From Winogradskyella pacifica (GTDB lineage: Bacteria > Bacteroidota > Bacteroidia > Flavobacteriales > Flavobacteriaceae), in the NCBI RefSeq assembly GCF_013403915.1, contig NZ_JABFDI010000022.1, forward strand, positions 1-48,051: a stretch of DNA of 48,051 nt, written 5' to 3'. Of this stretch, positions 15,728-23,892 are shown piece after piece. A program made the translations under genes and the position numbers. The notes beneath the pieces are model-generated. The model did no database searches. It was not told where the DNA came from and was given only the letters and a program-made list of their open reading frames with translations. Numbering within the stretch: position 1 is the stretch's first letter; every line of letters begins with the position of its first letter.

Positions 15728-17170
15728 CTAAGAATTTCTTTCTTTAGGCGCTTTGTTTTTTACCAAAGCGTTTAGCATACCATTAAAAACAAAGGCATGA
15801 AACGGTAACACAGAATACCAATACAATCTCCCCCAAATGCCTTTAGGTCTAAATACGGCAGTTTGATGTAATTGCCCTTTTACGATTTTGAATTCTAACC
15901 AAGCTTCACCAGGTAAGCGCATTTCTGCAAAAAGTAAAAGTCTTTTTTCTTCTTTACTCGCGTATAAGACACGCCAAAAATCTAAGGCATCACCGGCTTC
16001 TAAATAGGTATTGCTTGTGCGCCCCCGTCTCAAACCAACACCACCAAAAAGTTTATCCATATAGCCTCTAATTTTCCAGAGGCCATTAAAACTATACCAG
16101 CCGTTTTTACCGCCAATAGCCCATATTTTATCTAAAGTGAAATTTTCATCAATGACAGGTTTTTGTCTTTCATCTGTAAAACACCCAAATTGTGGTAACT
16201 CTATATGTTTAGATAATTGATCTTTAAAGCGTCCGCTACTTACGGCATCTTTCCAGCTAGATATCACGGCATTTTGTTCTGTTTTTTGAAATGCTAAATC
16301 CACAGCCGTTTTATAATCCATGGGTTTAATACCAATGATTTCATTGATTTTACTCGGTTTCCCAATGACTTCAACCTTCATGCTATCAACTAAAGCAGCA
16401 GCCAATTGAAACGATGTAGAGGTTACAAAATATAACCAGTAAGATGAGAGTTTTGGTGTTAACACAGGAAGGGTTACGATATGTCGTTTTAATCCTCTGA
16501 CTTCTGCAAATTGAAGGAGCATTTCTTTATAAGTCAATATCTCAGGACCGTAAATATCAAAAGCGCCGTTGTATAATTCTTCTTTACCTAAACCACCAGC
16601 TAAAAAGTTGAGCACATCGCGTATCGCTAAAGGCTGTGTTTTTGTATTTAGCCATTTAGGTGTAATCATAAATGGCAATTTTTCTACGATGTCTCTTATA
16701 ATCTCGAAAGAAGCACTTCCGCTGCCAACTATAATTCCTGCTCTAAATGTGGTGAGGGCATAACGTACAGATTTCAACGTGTTTTCAACTTGTAAACGTG
16801 ACTTTAAGTGTTTAGAAAGGGAGGCGTCATTTACAATACCACTTAAATAAATAACTTGTTTACAGTCTGTTGGCTCTACAAGGTTTTTAAAGTTTTGTGC
16901 ACATTGGCGTTCTAAATCTTCAAAATCTTCAGAACCTGTAGACATCGAATGAATTAAATAATACGCTGCATCTATATCTTTTGGGATTTCAGCAGATTCT
17001 GGTTTAAGAAAATCGACTTTTATAAACGAGCATAAGGGATTATCTTCAATTTCATCTGGAATACGACTTAAATCTCGCACACAACACACCAACTCGTGTT
17101 TGTTTTCTAGAAGTTGTAACGCTAATCGTCTCGCGATATAGCCTGTGGTGCCTGAGATGAGTATTTTCAA
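15728..17170 (-). CDS. SDR-type Rossmann protein with C-terminal DUF2867
   Basis: This 480-residue protein starts with an atypical extended SDR domain (ILISGTTGYIARRLALQLL; YYLIHSM; QVIYLSGIV; LTTFRAGIIVGSGS). A DUF2867 domain follows from about residue 320 (DKIWAIGGKNGWYSFNGLW, then GLRRGRTSN, GDALDFWRV and WLEFKI). A complex I-like or lipid-related SDR role has been proposed for related proteins, but no reaction is known. The start is TTG at 17170, since a stop codon (TAA) is immediately upstream in frame and the Rossmann glycines begin 8 residues in. It follows the ABC1 kinase gene by 14 bp and is the last gene of the TetR-headed operon. Confidence 0.88.
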   Translation of the reverse strand: MKILISGTTGYIARRLALQLLENKHELVCCVRDLSRIPDEIEDNPLCSFIKVDFLKPESAEIPKDIDAAYYLIHSMSTGSEDFEDLERQCAQNFKNLVEPTDCKQVIYLSGIVNDASLSKHLKSRLQVENTLKSVRYALTTFRAGIIVGSGSASFEIIRDIVEKLPFMITPKWLNTKTQPLAIRDVLNFLAGGLGKEELYNGAFDIYGPEILTYKEMLLQFAEVRGLKRHIVTLPVLTPKLSSYWLYFVTSTSFQLAAALVDSMKVEVIGKPSKINEIIGIKPMDYKTAVDLAFQKTEQNAVISSWKDAVSSGRFKDQLSKHIELPQFGCFTDERQKPVIDENFTLDKIWAIGGKNGWYSFNGLWKIRGYMDKLFGGVGLRRGRTSNTYLEAGDALDFWRVLYASKEEKRLLLFAEMRLPGEAWLEFKIVKGQLHQTAVFRPKGIWGRLYWYSVLPFHAFVFNGMLNALVKNKAPKERNS

Positions 17171-17184
17171 TTATATATATTTAA

Positions 17185-18495
17185 TTAAAGATTTTTAAAA
17201 TTATTTATTTGTACGTTTTCAGCTTTAAGGTCGAACATTAAATTGTACAATCCAAAAAATGTTCTATTTATATAAATAAAGTGCTTAGATCCTCTATTAC
17301 CATTCATATTTCTGAGTTCTGTACTTTTAGAATAGCGCTGTCCCATATCTGAGATTTGATTAAAAAATTCAGGATTTGAAAAGTCGAATTCTTCAACATG
17401 AAATGGTTTAGTGAAAAGACTTAACAATTCATGAAACATAGCGCTAAAGAATTTAATTTCTTCTTCAGAATCATCTTTCTTCAAAATTTCGAGCTCATAA
17501 AGTTTCTCGGTAAATCGTTTTGGATTTTCAATACATGCTTTATCTGCTAATTCAAAATAAGGAATGTAGAAATCTTCAGGAATAATTTTCATACAGCCAA
17601 AATCTAAGGCAATTAGATTACTGTCTTCAGAGATCAAAAAATTCCCAGGATGTGGATCGGCATGTACTTTTCTCAACTTGTGAATTTGATACATATAAAA
17701 ATCCCATAAAGCCTGACCTAGTTTATTGGATTTGTCTTGGTCTGTATTATGTGCTGTAAATTCCGAAAGGTGTTCGCCAGACATAAAATCCATAGTGATA
17801 ATACGTTCAGACGAAAACTCCTCGTAATAGTTAGGGAATTTTAAATTAGGGATGTGTTTGCAAGCTTCCGCAATTTCTTTACTCTGCGCAATTTCTAAGA
17901 TGTAGTTGGTTTCTTCTGTGAGTTTATTTTCAACTTCTTTAAAATACTTGTCGGAATCCTTCCCTTTAATATTAAACATTTTAATCGCAATTGGTTTTAC
18001 CAACGCTAAATCTGACGCGATACTTTCTGCAACTCCAGGATATTGGATTTTCACAGCAAATTTTTTCCCATTCTTCTCTGCGATATGGACTTGTCCTATA
18101 CTGGCAGCATTGACTGAAGTTGCATTGAAAGTGTCAAAGATATCTTCGGGATGTTTGCCAAAGTATTTTTTAAATGTTTTTATAACTAATGGCGGTGACA
18201 ATGGTGGTACGGAAAACTGAGACAATGAAAATTTCTCAACATAGGCCTGTGGCAATATGCTTTTTTCCATACTTAACATTTGTGCGACTTTAAGTGCACT
18301 GCCTTTAAGTGTTTTCAGACTATCGTAAATGTCTTCCGCATTATTTTGATTTAGGCGTTCTTTGGCATCTTCCTTTGAGTTGACCATTTTGTCGCCGTAA
18401 TATTTTAAATAATTCACACCAACTTTTGCTCCAGTTGAAACCAATTTGGAAGCTCTAGATATTTTAGTAATCGGAATGCTGTCTATTGTTTTCAT
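17185..18495 (-). CDS. ABC1/UbiB-AarF family atypical kinase
   Basis: The 436-residue protein belongs to the UbiB/ADCK kinase-like family, linked to quinone and isoprenoid lipid metabolism. The KxGQ motif appears as KVAQ (69-72, with Ala for the usual Gly), the Ala-rich nucleotide loop as NAASIGQVH (129-137), the ATP lysine as Lys149 (AVKIQYPG), the catalytic region as HADPHPGN (278-285) and the metal site as DFG (298-300). The kinase core therefore looks active. No C-terminal membrane helices like those of E. coli UbiB are evident, so it resembles the soluble ADCK3-like type. It starts directly at the TetR stop and is co-transcribed with SDR-DUF2867. Confidence 0.92.
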   Translation of the reverse strand: MKTIDSIPITKISRASKLVSTGAKVGVNYLKYYGDKMVNSKEDAKERLNQNNAEDIYDSLKTLKGSALKVAQMLSMEKSILPQAYVEKFSLSQFSVPPLSPPLVIKTFKKYFGKHPEDIFDTFNATSVNAASIGQVHIAEKNGKKFAVKIQYPGVAESIASDLALVKPIAIKMFNIKGKDSDKYFKEVENKLTEETNYILEIAQSKEIAEACKHIPNLKFPNYYEEFSSERIITMDFMSGEHLSEFTAHNTDQDKSNKLGQALWDFYMYQIHKLRKVHADPHPGNFLISEDSNLIALDFGCMKIIPEDFYIPYFELADKACIENPKRFTEKLYELEILKKDDSEEEIKFFSAMFHELLSLFTKPFHVEEFDFSNPEFFNQISDMGQRYSKSTELRNMNGNRGSKHFIYINRTFFGLYNLMFDLKAENVQINNFKNL

Positions 18496-19152
18496 CTAGT
18501 TGGAGTGTATTTTTTCTTTATATAAGAATTTGCCAAAATCCATAAGGCTTTTTAATGGAGTGGTATCGATTAAATCGAAACTCGCCTGAACTGATTTTTC
18601 GATAAACACATCTGTTTTTTCAAATGAAGTAGAAGAGTCGTCTAACCAAAATTTAAGCGTGACTAATAATTGAAACCAAGCCGATTCTTTGAGACCTCTA
18701 TTTTTCAATTTTTCAAGTTTTTCTTCCTTAAGATCAATTGTTTTTATGTCTAAGTGTTCGATGTAATTAGTAAAACTCTTCTTTAAATGCGACAATGTTT
18801 TTAAAGATTTCAATTGATTTTTATCCGAACCTAAGGCTTGCACAACGTAGCTTCGATTCGCCGTTAATATTTCGAAAAAGGTAAAGTAAAAACTAAGCAG
18901 TTGGTTTCGTGCATCAAAAGATTGATAATCTTCACTTTTTTCTAAAACAACTAAAGTATGATCAAAAAATATTTTGAATATAGATTGCTCTAAAATCTCG
19001 AAAGAACTAAAATATTCATAGAATTTTTGTTCTTCAAAATTATTGTCTTTAGCAAAAGCATAGACAGAGTTTGGTTTATGGTTATGTGTCAATACATAAT
19101 CCATATAGTATGAGATAAGATCGTCTTGTGTTATGTTTTTCTTTTTTGCCAT
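18496..19152 (-). CDS. TetR family transcriptional regulator
   Basis: The 218-residue all-helical protein has a divergent N-terminal TetR-type DNA-binding region (residues 9-55, including SVYAFAKDNNFEEQKFYEYF as the probable helix-turn-helix). A larger ligand-binding or dimer domain follows (LSFYFTFFEILTANRSYVV...SAWFQLLVTLKFWLDDSS). It heads an operon with the ABC1 kinase and SDR-DUF2867 with no intergenic space. Two inverted repeats flank its promoter at 19150-19170 and 19185-19212, which suggests autoregulation. The ligand is unknown. It is the only obvious regulator in the photolyase island and might control the divergent or downstream genes too. Confidence 0.82.
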   Translation of the reverse strand: MAKKKNITQDDLISYYMDYVLTHNHKPNSVYAFAKDNNFEEQKFYEYFSSFEILEQSIFKIFFDHTLVVLEKSEDYQSFDARNQLLSFYFTFFEILTANRSYVVQALGSDKNQLKSLKTLSHLKKSFTNYIEHLDIKTIDLKEEKLEKLKNRGLKESAWFQLLVTLKFWLDDSSTSFEKTDVFIEKSVQASFDLIDTTPLKSLMDFGKFLYKEKIHSN

Positions 19153-19170
19153 TGTAATTGATTTACAATG
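19150..19170 (-). promoter_or_regulatory. Inverted repeat over the TetR start codon
   Basis: Arms cattgtaa and ttacaatg (8 bp, perfect) are separated by 5 bases. The left arm includes the ATG of the TetR gene, and the right arm abuts the candidate -7 box. It may be a second operator or an RNA structure that masks the start codon. Confidence 0.45.
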
Positions 19171-19212
19171 TAAAGATACTCTATGTTTAACTATTTAAGC
19201 GTATAGTTAAAC
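19171..19212 (-). promoter_or_regulatory. Promoter and operator of the TetR-ABC1-SDR operon
   Basis: On the minus strand TATCTTTA (19171-19178) is a near-consensus -7 box. From 19185 to 19212, where the -33 element should be, lies a perfect inverted repeat with 10-bp arms (gtttaactat and atagttaaac) and an 8-bp spacer. The site is placed to block polymerase, as expected for a TetR repressor. Confidence 0.6.
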
Positions 19213-19248
19213 AAACTTTAACAAGACTTAGGGAAAAACAAATCTGAC

Positions 19249-20301
19249 TTAAGCTTTTTGTGGTAAATAGTATTTTTTCCGAAGCCAAAACGACACGCGT
19301 ACTAAAAGTATTAAAGCGGGTACTTCTACCAATGGGCCAACGACTCCTGCAAATGCTTGTCCTGAGTTTAATCCAAAGACCGCAATAGCAACTGCAATGG
19401 CTAATTCAAAGTTGTTACCAGCAGCCGTAAAAGAAATGGCTGCATTTTTATCGTAAGTGGCTCCCATGGCTTTGCTAATGAAAAATCCAATAAGGAACAT
19501 AATTGCGAAATAGATTAATAAAGGAACAGCAATGATTAAGACGTCCATTGGTATCTCTACAATCAATTCACCTTTTAATGAAAACATAACTACGATGGTA
19601 AATAATAATGCGATTAAAGTCATTGGTGAAATGGTAGGTATAAATTTTTTGGTATACCATTGTTCACCTTTTAGTTTCACCAAAATTAAGCGCGACAGAA
19701 TACCTAATAAAAACGGAATACCTAAATAGATCGCCACACTTTCAGCAATGGTAGCAATAGAAATATCTACAATAGCACCTTCAAAACCAAAATAGGGTGG
19801 AAGTACTGTAATAAATAGATACGCATAAAAGCTATAGGCAAAGACTTGAAAAATACTATTTAAAGCCACTAAACCTGCTCCGTATTCGCTACTGCCTTCA
19901 GCTAGATCATTCCAAACTAGAACCATAGCAATACAACGCGCCAAGCCAATTAGGATTAAGCCAACCATGTATTCCGGATAATCGCGTAGAAATGTAATTG
20001 CTAACACAAACATTAACACAGGACCAATAATCCAATTTAAAACTAATGAAATTGACAATACTTTGACGTCTTTAAATACTTTTGGAAGTAGTGCATAATT
20101 CACTTTCGCTAACGGCGGATACATCATTAAAATAAGTCCGATCGCAATAGGTATATTAGTCGTCCCGCTGCTGTATGATTCTATAAGTTCTGGAAATGAT
20201 GGGGCGAAAAAGCCAATACCAACCCCAATCGCCATGGCGATAAAAATCCATAAGGTAAGGTAACTATCTAAAAAGCTTAATTTTTTCTTGATGGCAGTCA
20301 T
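19249..20301 (-). CDS. acr3: Arsenite efflux permease, ACR3 family
   Basis: The 350-residue protein has ten hydrophobic segments and is a member of the ACR3 branch of bile/arsenite/riboflavin transporters. It exports As(III) through the inner membrane. The family's essential cysteine in helix 4 is present as Cys123 in [18 protein letters not shown], and the conserved [10 protein letters not shown] with its Glu in helix 9 or 10 is intact. It lies 5 bp after arsC, at the end of the operon. Cys123 and the operon context make ACR3 certain rather than ArsB-type. Confidence 0.97.
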   Translation of the reverse strand: MTAIKKKLSFLDSYLTLWIFIAMAIGVGIGFFAPSFPELIESYSSGTTNIPIAIGLILMMYPPLAKVNYALLPKVFKDVKVLSISLVLNWIIGPVLMFVLAITFLRDYPEYMVGLILIGLARCIAMVLVWNDLAEGSSEYGAGLVALNSIFQVFAYSFYAYLFITVLPPYFGFEGAIVDISIATIAESVAIYLGIPFLLGILSRLILVKLKGEQWYTKKFIPTISPMTLIALLFTIVVMFSLKGELIVEIPMDVLIIAVPLLIYFAIMFLIGFFISKAMGATYDKNAAISFTAAGNNFELAIAVAIAVFGLNSGQAFAGVVGPLVEVPALILLVRVSFWLRKKYYLPQKA

Positions 20302-20306
20302 CGCTA

Positions 20307-20921
20307 TTAGTTTGTGATGTTAGAGAATACATATTTTAGTTCTGTAGCAATTTGAAGACTCCGTTCCTTATACTTTTCTAATTGTTGTGGAGTGTTATCA
20401 AAAGCTTTAGGGTCGTCATAAGTAATCGGAATTCGTTTGTCTGATCCACCAATAAAAGGACAACCTTGGTCTGCGTTAGAGCAGGTCATTATGGCCGCAA
20501 ATGTTGACGTCGGATTGAATTCATCATCAAATGTTTTTGAAAAGCCAATCACAGGATGTGCGTTTTTTGAATATTTAATGCTGTAAACCGGATTGCTACC
20601 ATTAGAAAGTGTTTCAATTTGAAACCCTGTATTTTCAAGCGTTTTAGCTACAACAGGAAATAAGGCTGTGGCTTCTGTTCCACCTGAATAACAAAACACA
20701 TTTTTAATGTCAAAATAAGATGCCATGGCCTGCGCCCAAACTTGAGATAAATGGCTACGACGTGAATTATGAGTACAGATAAAATTTAAGTTAACGGTGT
20801 TGTTTTCCGTTGTCTTAAGTTGAATGTAATTAATGAGTGGTTGTAAAATCGCTTTACGCTCATCTGAAATAGCTTCAATTTGTAGTTGCTCTATTTGGTT
20901 ACTAATTGGTTGGTACAGCAT
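20307..20921 (-). CDS. arsC: Arsenate reductase, low-molecular-weight phosphatase type
   Basis: The 204-residue enzyme reduces As(V) to As(III) for export. It is of the low-molecular-weight tyrosine phosphatase type (thioredoxin-coupled, S. aureus ArsC-like). The P-loop CTHNSRRS (Cys49 to Arg55, CX5R) holds the nucleophile, and Cys147 and Cys154 (CSNADQGC) provide the redox relay. A 45-residue N-terminal helix extension precedes the core, longer than in classical ArsC. The gene ends 5 bp before acr3 and follows DUF6428 by 21 bp. Confidence 0.94.
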   Translation of the reverse strand: MLYQPISNQIEQLQIEAISDERKAILQPLINYIQLKTTENNTVNLNFICTHNSRRSHLSQVWAQAMASYFDIKNVFCYSGGTEATALFPVVAKTLENTGFQIETLSNGSNPVYSIKYSKNAHPVIGFSKTFDDEFNPTSTFAAIMTCSNADQGCPFIGGSDKRIPITYDDPKAFDNTPQQLEKYKERSLQIATELKYVFSNITN

Positions 20922-20942
20922 GATATTTTAGAATTTTAATGT

Positions 20943-21413
20943 TTAGCAGCATCCAGAACCTGGAGCACAAGATGGACCTTCATTTTGTAAATCTGAAAAC
21001 TTAAGTTTTGGCTTCTTTTCAGGAATACCACATTTGTCTTTAGCTAAACAATCGGTCAACTTTGAAGTCAATAAAAAATTGGTGCCGTCAAAATCTAATC
21101 CATATTTCCCTATAGTATCTCCTTGGTATTCGACTTCAATTTCTAAGTCTTCAATATGTAATACTTTTTCAGAAAGTTCTATAATATTTAATAGTTTTTC
21201 AGGATGTAATCTGTGGTCGTAGTCGTCTGCTTCCCACAATTGAAAGTTGGCTACATTCTCCGTTCTTACAGTGCCACCACAATCGATAAAATGTTTGGAT
21301 ATTTTACCAACTTCCGTTACATGAAAGTGATTTGGTACTAAGGTGCCGTTTGGTAATTGAAACGCTATGGTGTCTAATGCTTTTAATTTTGATTTAATTT
21401 CTGATAGTTTCAT
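20943..21413 (-). CDS. DUF6428 family protein with Cys-rich tail
   Basis: This 156-residue cytoplasmic protein is known to me mainly as a small gene in flavobacterial ars operons (DUF6428). It has a strand-rich core (AFQLPNGTLVPNHFHVTEVG, then HFIDCGGTVRTENVANFQLW) and, at the end, SCAPGSGCC (148-156). Cysteines also occur at CLAKDKC. The C-terminal thiols could bind As(III), as a chaperone or buffer for the efflux pump, but this is inference. It lies between arsR and arsC, consistent with arsenite handling. Confidence 0.85.
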   Translation of the reverse strand: MKLSEIKSKLKALDTIAFQLPNGTLVPNHFHVTEVGKISKHFIDCGGTVRTENVANFQLWEADDYDHRLHPEKLLNIIELSEKVLHIEDLEIEVEYQGDTIGKYGLDFDGTNFLLTSKLTDCLAKDKCGIPEKKPKLKFSDLQNEGPSCAPGSGCC

Positions 21414-21434
21414 AAGTATCTATTTTAATTCTAT

Positions 21435-21767
21435 TTAACAACAGGTATTAGAGTCGTCGAGATCTTGATCTAAAAAAGCAGTTAAAGTTGTTTTCATGTT
21501 AGACCAATTCTCTTTATCTATACAATAGCAAATACTAGTGCCTGTAATGTTTCCTTTTATAAGTCCTATTTTTTTTAATTCTTTTAAATGTTGAGAGATT
21601 GTGGGCTGTGCTAATCCAATTTCACCTACTAAATCACCACAGATACACGAATCTATTTTAAATAAATGTTGAAGAATCGCCACTCTAGCCGGATGTCCAA
21701 AAACTTTAGCGATGCTAGAAATTTGGTTTTGTTCTAATGTGAAAATTTCGGTTTTAGTCAATCCCAT
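21435..21767 (-). CDS. arsR: ArsR/SmtB family transcriptional repressor
   Basis: The 110-residue winged-helix regulator controls the ars operon. The DNA-recognition helix is QPTISQHLKELKKIGLI, and metal-sensing cysteines are Cys41 and Cys43 (SCICGDLV, near the position of the classical ELCVCDL motif). A further Cys pair closes the protein (SNTCC). Binding of As(III) by these thiols should release it from DNA. It is the first gene of the operon, with an operator candidate overlapping its promoter just upstream. Confidence 0.95.
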   Translation of the reverse strand: MGLTKTEIFTLEQNQISSIAKVFGHPARVAILQHLFKIDSCICGDLVGEIGLAQPTISQHLKELKKIGLIKGNITGTSICYCIDKENWSNMKTTLTAFLDQDLDDSNTCC

Positions 21768-21783
21768 GAATCATTGTATTATT

Positions 21784-21819
21784 ATATTGCAATATTACGA
21801 TGAAAGGATGAGAATTCAA
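21784..21819 (-). promoter_or_regulatory. ars operon promoter with overlapping palindrome
   Basis: On the minus strand TTTG, 19 bases and TAATATTG (one mismatch to TAnnTTTG) form a promoter at 21790-21819. The 12-bp perfect palindrome atattgcaatat (21784-21795) covers the end of the -7 box and is a good candidate ArsR operator. Confidence 0.65.
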
Positions 21820-21948
21820 ATTACTTGTTGAATTATTTTTTTTGTCAACGCTTTCAGCTATTTGATTTTAAGATTTCATTAACATACCTAGCTTTTGTTA
21901 AGTCGTAATTTTACATTTATTAATAAACAACACTTAACACGAAACAAA

Positions 21949-22794
21949 ATGAAAAAATTAGTACTTTTTACATTTGCGTTAACTTTAATGTTTTCGGTAA
22001 ATGCACAAATTGAAACACCACAACCAAGTCCTGCTGCTAAAATTGAGCAAGTTGTTGGTTTAACAGATGTTTCTATTGATTATTCTCGTCCGGCTATGCG
22101 CGGAAGAACAATTTTTGGTGAACTAGTACCTTACGGAAAAGTATGGAGAACTGGAGCAAATGCAAGAACTAAGGTTACATTTAGTAATGATGTTACTATT
22201 GGAGGTAAAGACGTAAAGGCAGGAACTTATGCAATTTTCACAATACCACAAGCTAAAACATGGGATGTTGTTTTTTACACAGAACATGCTGCAGGTGGTA
22301 CGCCAGCTGAATTTGATGAGTCTAAAGTAGCTGCTCGTGTAACGACACCAGTTTATCCTATAGAAATGGACATTCAATCGTTTACAATTTCTATTGATGA
22401 TATTACTAGTAGTTCTGCAGTTATCGGCATCATGTGGGAGAAAACTTATGTTGGTGTAGAATTTAAAGTACATACAGATAAAGCGGTAACTGCTGCAATT
22501 GATAAAATAATGGCAGGACCTTCTGCAAACGATTATTACGCCGCGGCAGTATATAATTTAGAAGAAGGTAAAGATATCGCTAAAGCAAAAGAGTGGATTG
22601 ATAAGTCTATGTCAATGACAAAACAACCAACGTTCTGGCAATTACGTAAGCAATCTTTAATCTATGCTAAAGCAGGAGATAAGAAGGAAGCTATTGCAAT
22701 TGCAAAAAAATCATTAGCAGCTTCTAAAGAGGCAAAAAATGCTGACTATGTTAAAATGAATGAAGACTCTCTAAAAGAATGGGGATCTAAGTAG
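21949..22794 (+). CDS. DUF2911 family secreted protein
   Basis: The 281-residue product has a clear signal peptide (MKKLVLFTFALTLMFSVNAQ) and so starts at the ATG at 21949; an upstream in-frame start would put 18 extra residues before it. The DUF2911 core follows (VGLTDVSIDYSRPAMRGR, then GELVPYGKVWRTGANA, and TYAIFTIP), and a C-terminal helical repeat-like region contains a TPR-like pair (residues about 200-275). It is a periplasmic or outer-membrane-associated protein of unknown function that is common in Bacteroidetes. It diverges from arsR and converges with the oxidoreductase gene, with a shared terminator between. Confidence 0.92.
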   Translation: MKKLVLFTFALTLMFSVNAQIETPQPSPAAKIEQVVGLTDVSIDYSRPAMRGRTIFGELVPYGKVWRTGANARTKVTFSNDVTIGGKDVKAGTYAIFTIPQAKTWDVVFYTEHAAGGTPAEFDESKVAARVTTPVYPIEMDIQSFTISIDDITSSSAVIGIMWEKTYVGVEFKVHTDKAVTAAIDKIMAGPSANDYYAAAVYNLEEGKDIAKAKEWIDKSMSMTKQPTFWQLRKQSLIYAKAGDKKEAIAIAKKSLAASKEAKNADYVKMNEDSLKEWGSK

Positions 22795-22841
22795 TTTATA
22801 GCTACTAGCTTTTGGCTTTTAGCCTTTAGTTCTTTATAAAT

Positions 22842-22896
22842 AAAAAAAATGCAACTCCTTTGGTTACTAATAGTAAACAAAGGAGTTGCGTTTTTT
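22842..22896. terminator. Bidirectional terminator between converging genes
   Basis: A 12-bp perfect stem (gcaactcctttg with caaaggagttgc) with an inner 5-bp stem is flanked by eight A on the left and six T on the right. It can stop transcription of DUF2911 from one side and of the PIG-L operon from the other. Confidence 0.93.
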
Positions 22897-22914
22897 GTTT
22901 TGTATAAATTGATT

Positions 22915-23892
22915 TTAGCTATAGTCTAAGCCAATCAATGTTCTAATTTGATCTAGAGTGCTAATCAATAGCTTACTTTTCTCAAAAGTCATAATATCAC
23001 TTTCCGTTTTACCGTCTCTAATGAGTTGATTAAAATGTTCAATCTCATAGCTATACCCAATTGTTTTAGTATCGAACTCTTTTAATTCAGAATTCCCTAA
23101 ATGATCAATTAATGTTACAGAAGATGGTTCGTGAAAACGCCCATTAATTTTTATAGTTCCGTTTTCGCAATGAAAGATGGCTTCTGTATTGGTTTCTTGC
23201 AATAGTGTGCTTTTTAATACGGCTTTTGTATTTTCATATTGAAACGTCATTTCACATTCTGAATCTGCCCCAGAGTCGAAAAACTGAGCTTCCGCTTCAA
23301 TAGTATTTGGTTTTCCTAATGTAGAAAGCGCAGCAAAGACAGGGTAAATTCCTATGTCTAATAAACTTCCTCCGCCAACGGATTTGTCAAAAACTCTTGA
23401 GGTTTCATTGTAGGTTGGATGGAATCCAAAATCAGCTTCAAGCTCTATAATATTACCAAAATGCTTTTTTTGAAGTACATCTAAAACATATTGATAATGT
23501 GGAAGAAAAATAGTCCAAAGCGCTTCCATTAAAAGCGTGTTGTTTTCTTTTGATAGTTGAATCATTTCCTCAACTTCTTCCAAGTTCATAGCAAACGGCT
23601 TTTCACATAACACCGCTTTATTATGGTTAAGGCATAACACCGTATGTGCTTTATGAAAACTATGAGGTGTCGCAATATAAACAGCATCGATATTAGAGTC
23701 TGCGACTAAGTCTTCATAAGTTCCATAGGCCATGGTCGCTTTATAGTCGTGTCTAAATAGTTTTGCTTTTTCTAGATTTCGAGATGCAATAGCATAAAGT
23801 TTGGAGTTTGAAACCATTTGTAAATCGGATGCAAATTTAGAGGCTATTTTTCCAGCTCCAATGATTCCCCAATTAATCGTTTTACCATCCAT
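22915..23892 (-). CDS. Gfo/Idh/MocA family oxidoreductase
   Basis: The 325-residue NAD(P)-dependent sugar-like oxidoreductase has an N-terminal Rossmann motif (WGIIGAGKIASKFASDL) and the AIASRNLEKAK segment. The EKPFAMNLEEVEEM motif with the catalytic Lys, followed by the dihydrodipicolinate-like C-terminal sheet (GGGSLLDIGIYPVFAAL), is also typical. It probably acts on a sugar or inositol derivative. The start overlaps the symporter stop by one base (TAATG), so it belongs to the same transcript and probably to the same substrate pathway. Confidence 0.93.
   Translation of the reverse strand: MDGKTINWGIIGAGKIASKFASDLQMVSNSKLYAIASRNLEKAKLFRHDYKATMAYGTYEDLVADSNIDAVYIATPHSFHKAHTVLCLNHNKAVLCEKPFAMNLEEVEEMIQLSKENNTLLMEALWTIFLPHYQYVLDVLQKKHFGNIIELEADFGFHPTYNETSRVFDKSVGGGSLLDIGIYPVFAALSTLGKPNTIEAEAQFFDSGADSECEMTFQYENTKAVLKSTLLQETNTEAIFHCENGTIKINGRFHEPSSVTLIDHLGNSELKEFDTKTIGYSYEIEHFNQLIRDGKTESDIMTFEKSKLLISTLDQIRTLIGLDYS

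Noticed and set aside
10040..19152. LitR/CarH-type MerR light regulator in the photolyase island
   Set aside because: None of the proteins has a MerR helix-turn-helix or a B12-binding domain; the only regulator seen is TetR-like.
21895..21949. Upstream start for the DUF2911 protein
   Set aside because: It would place 18 residues before a clear signal peptide that begins at 21949.
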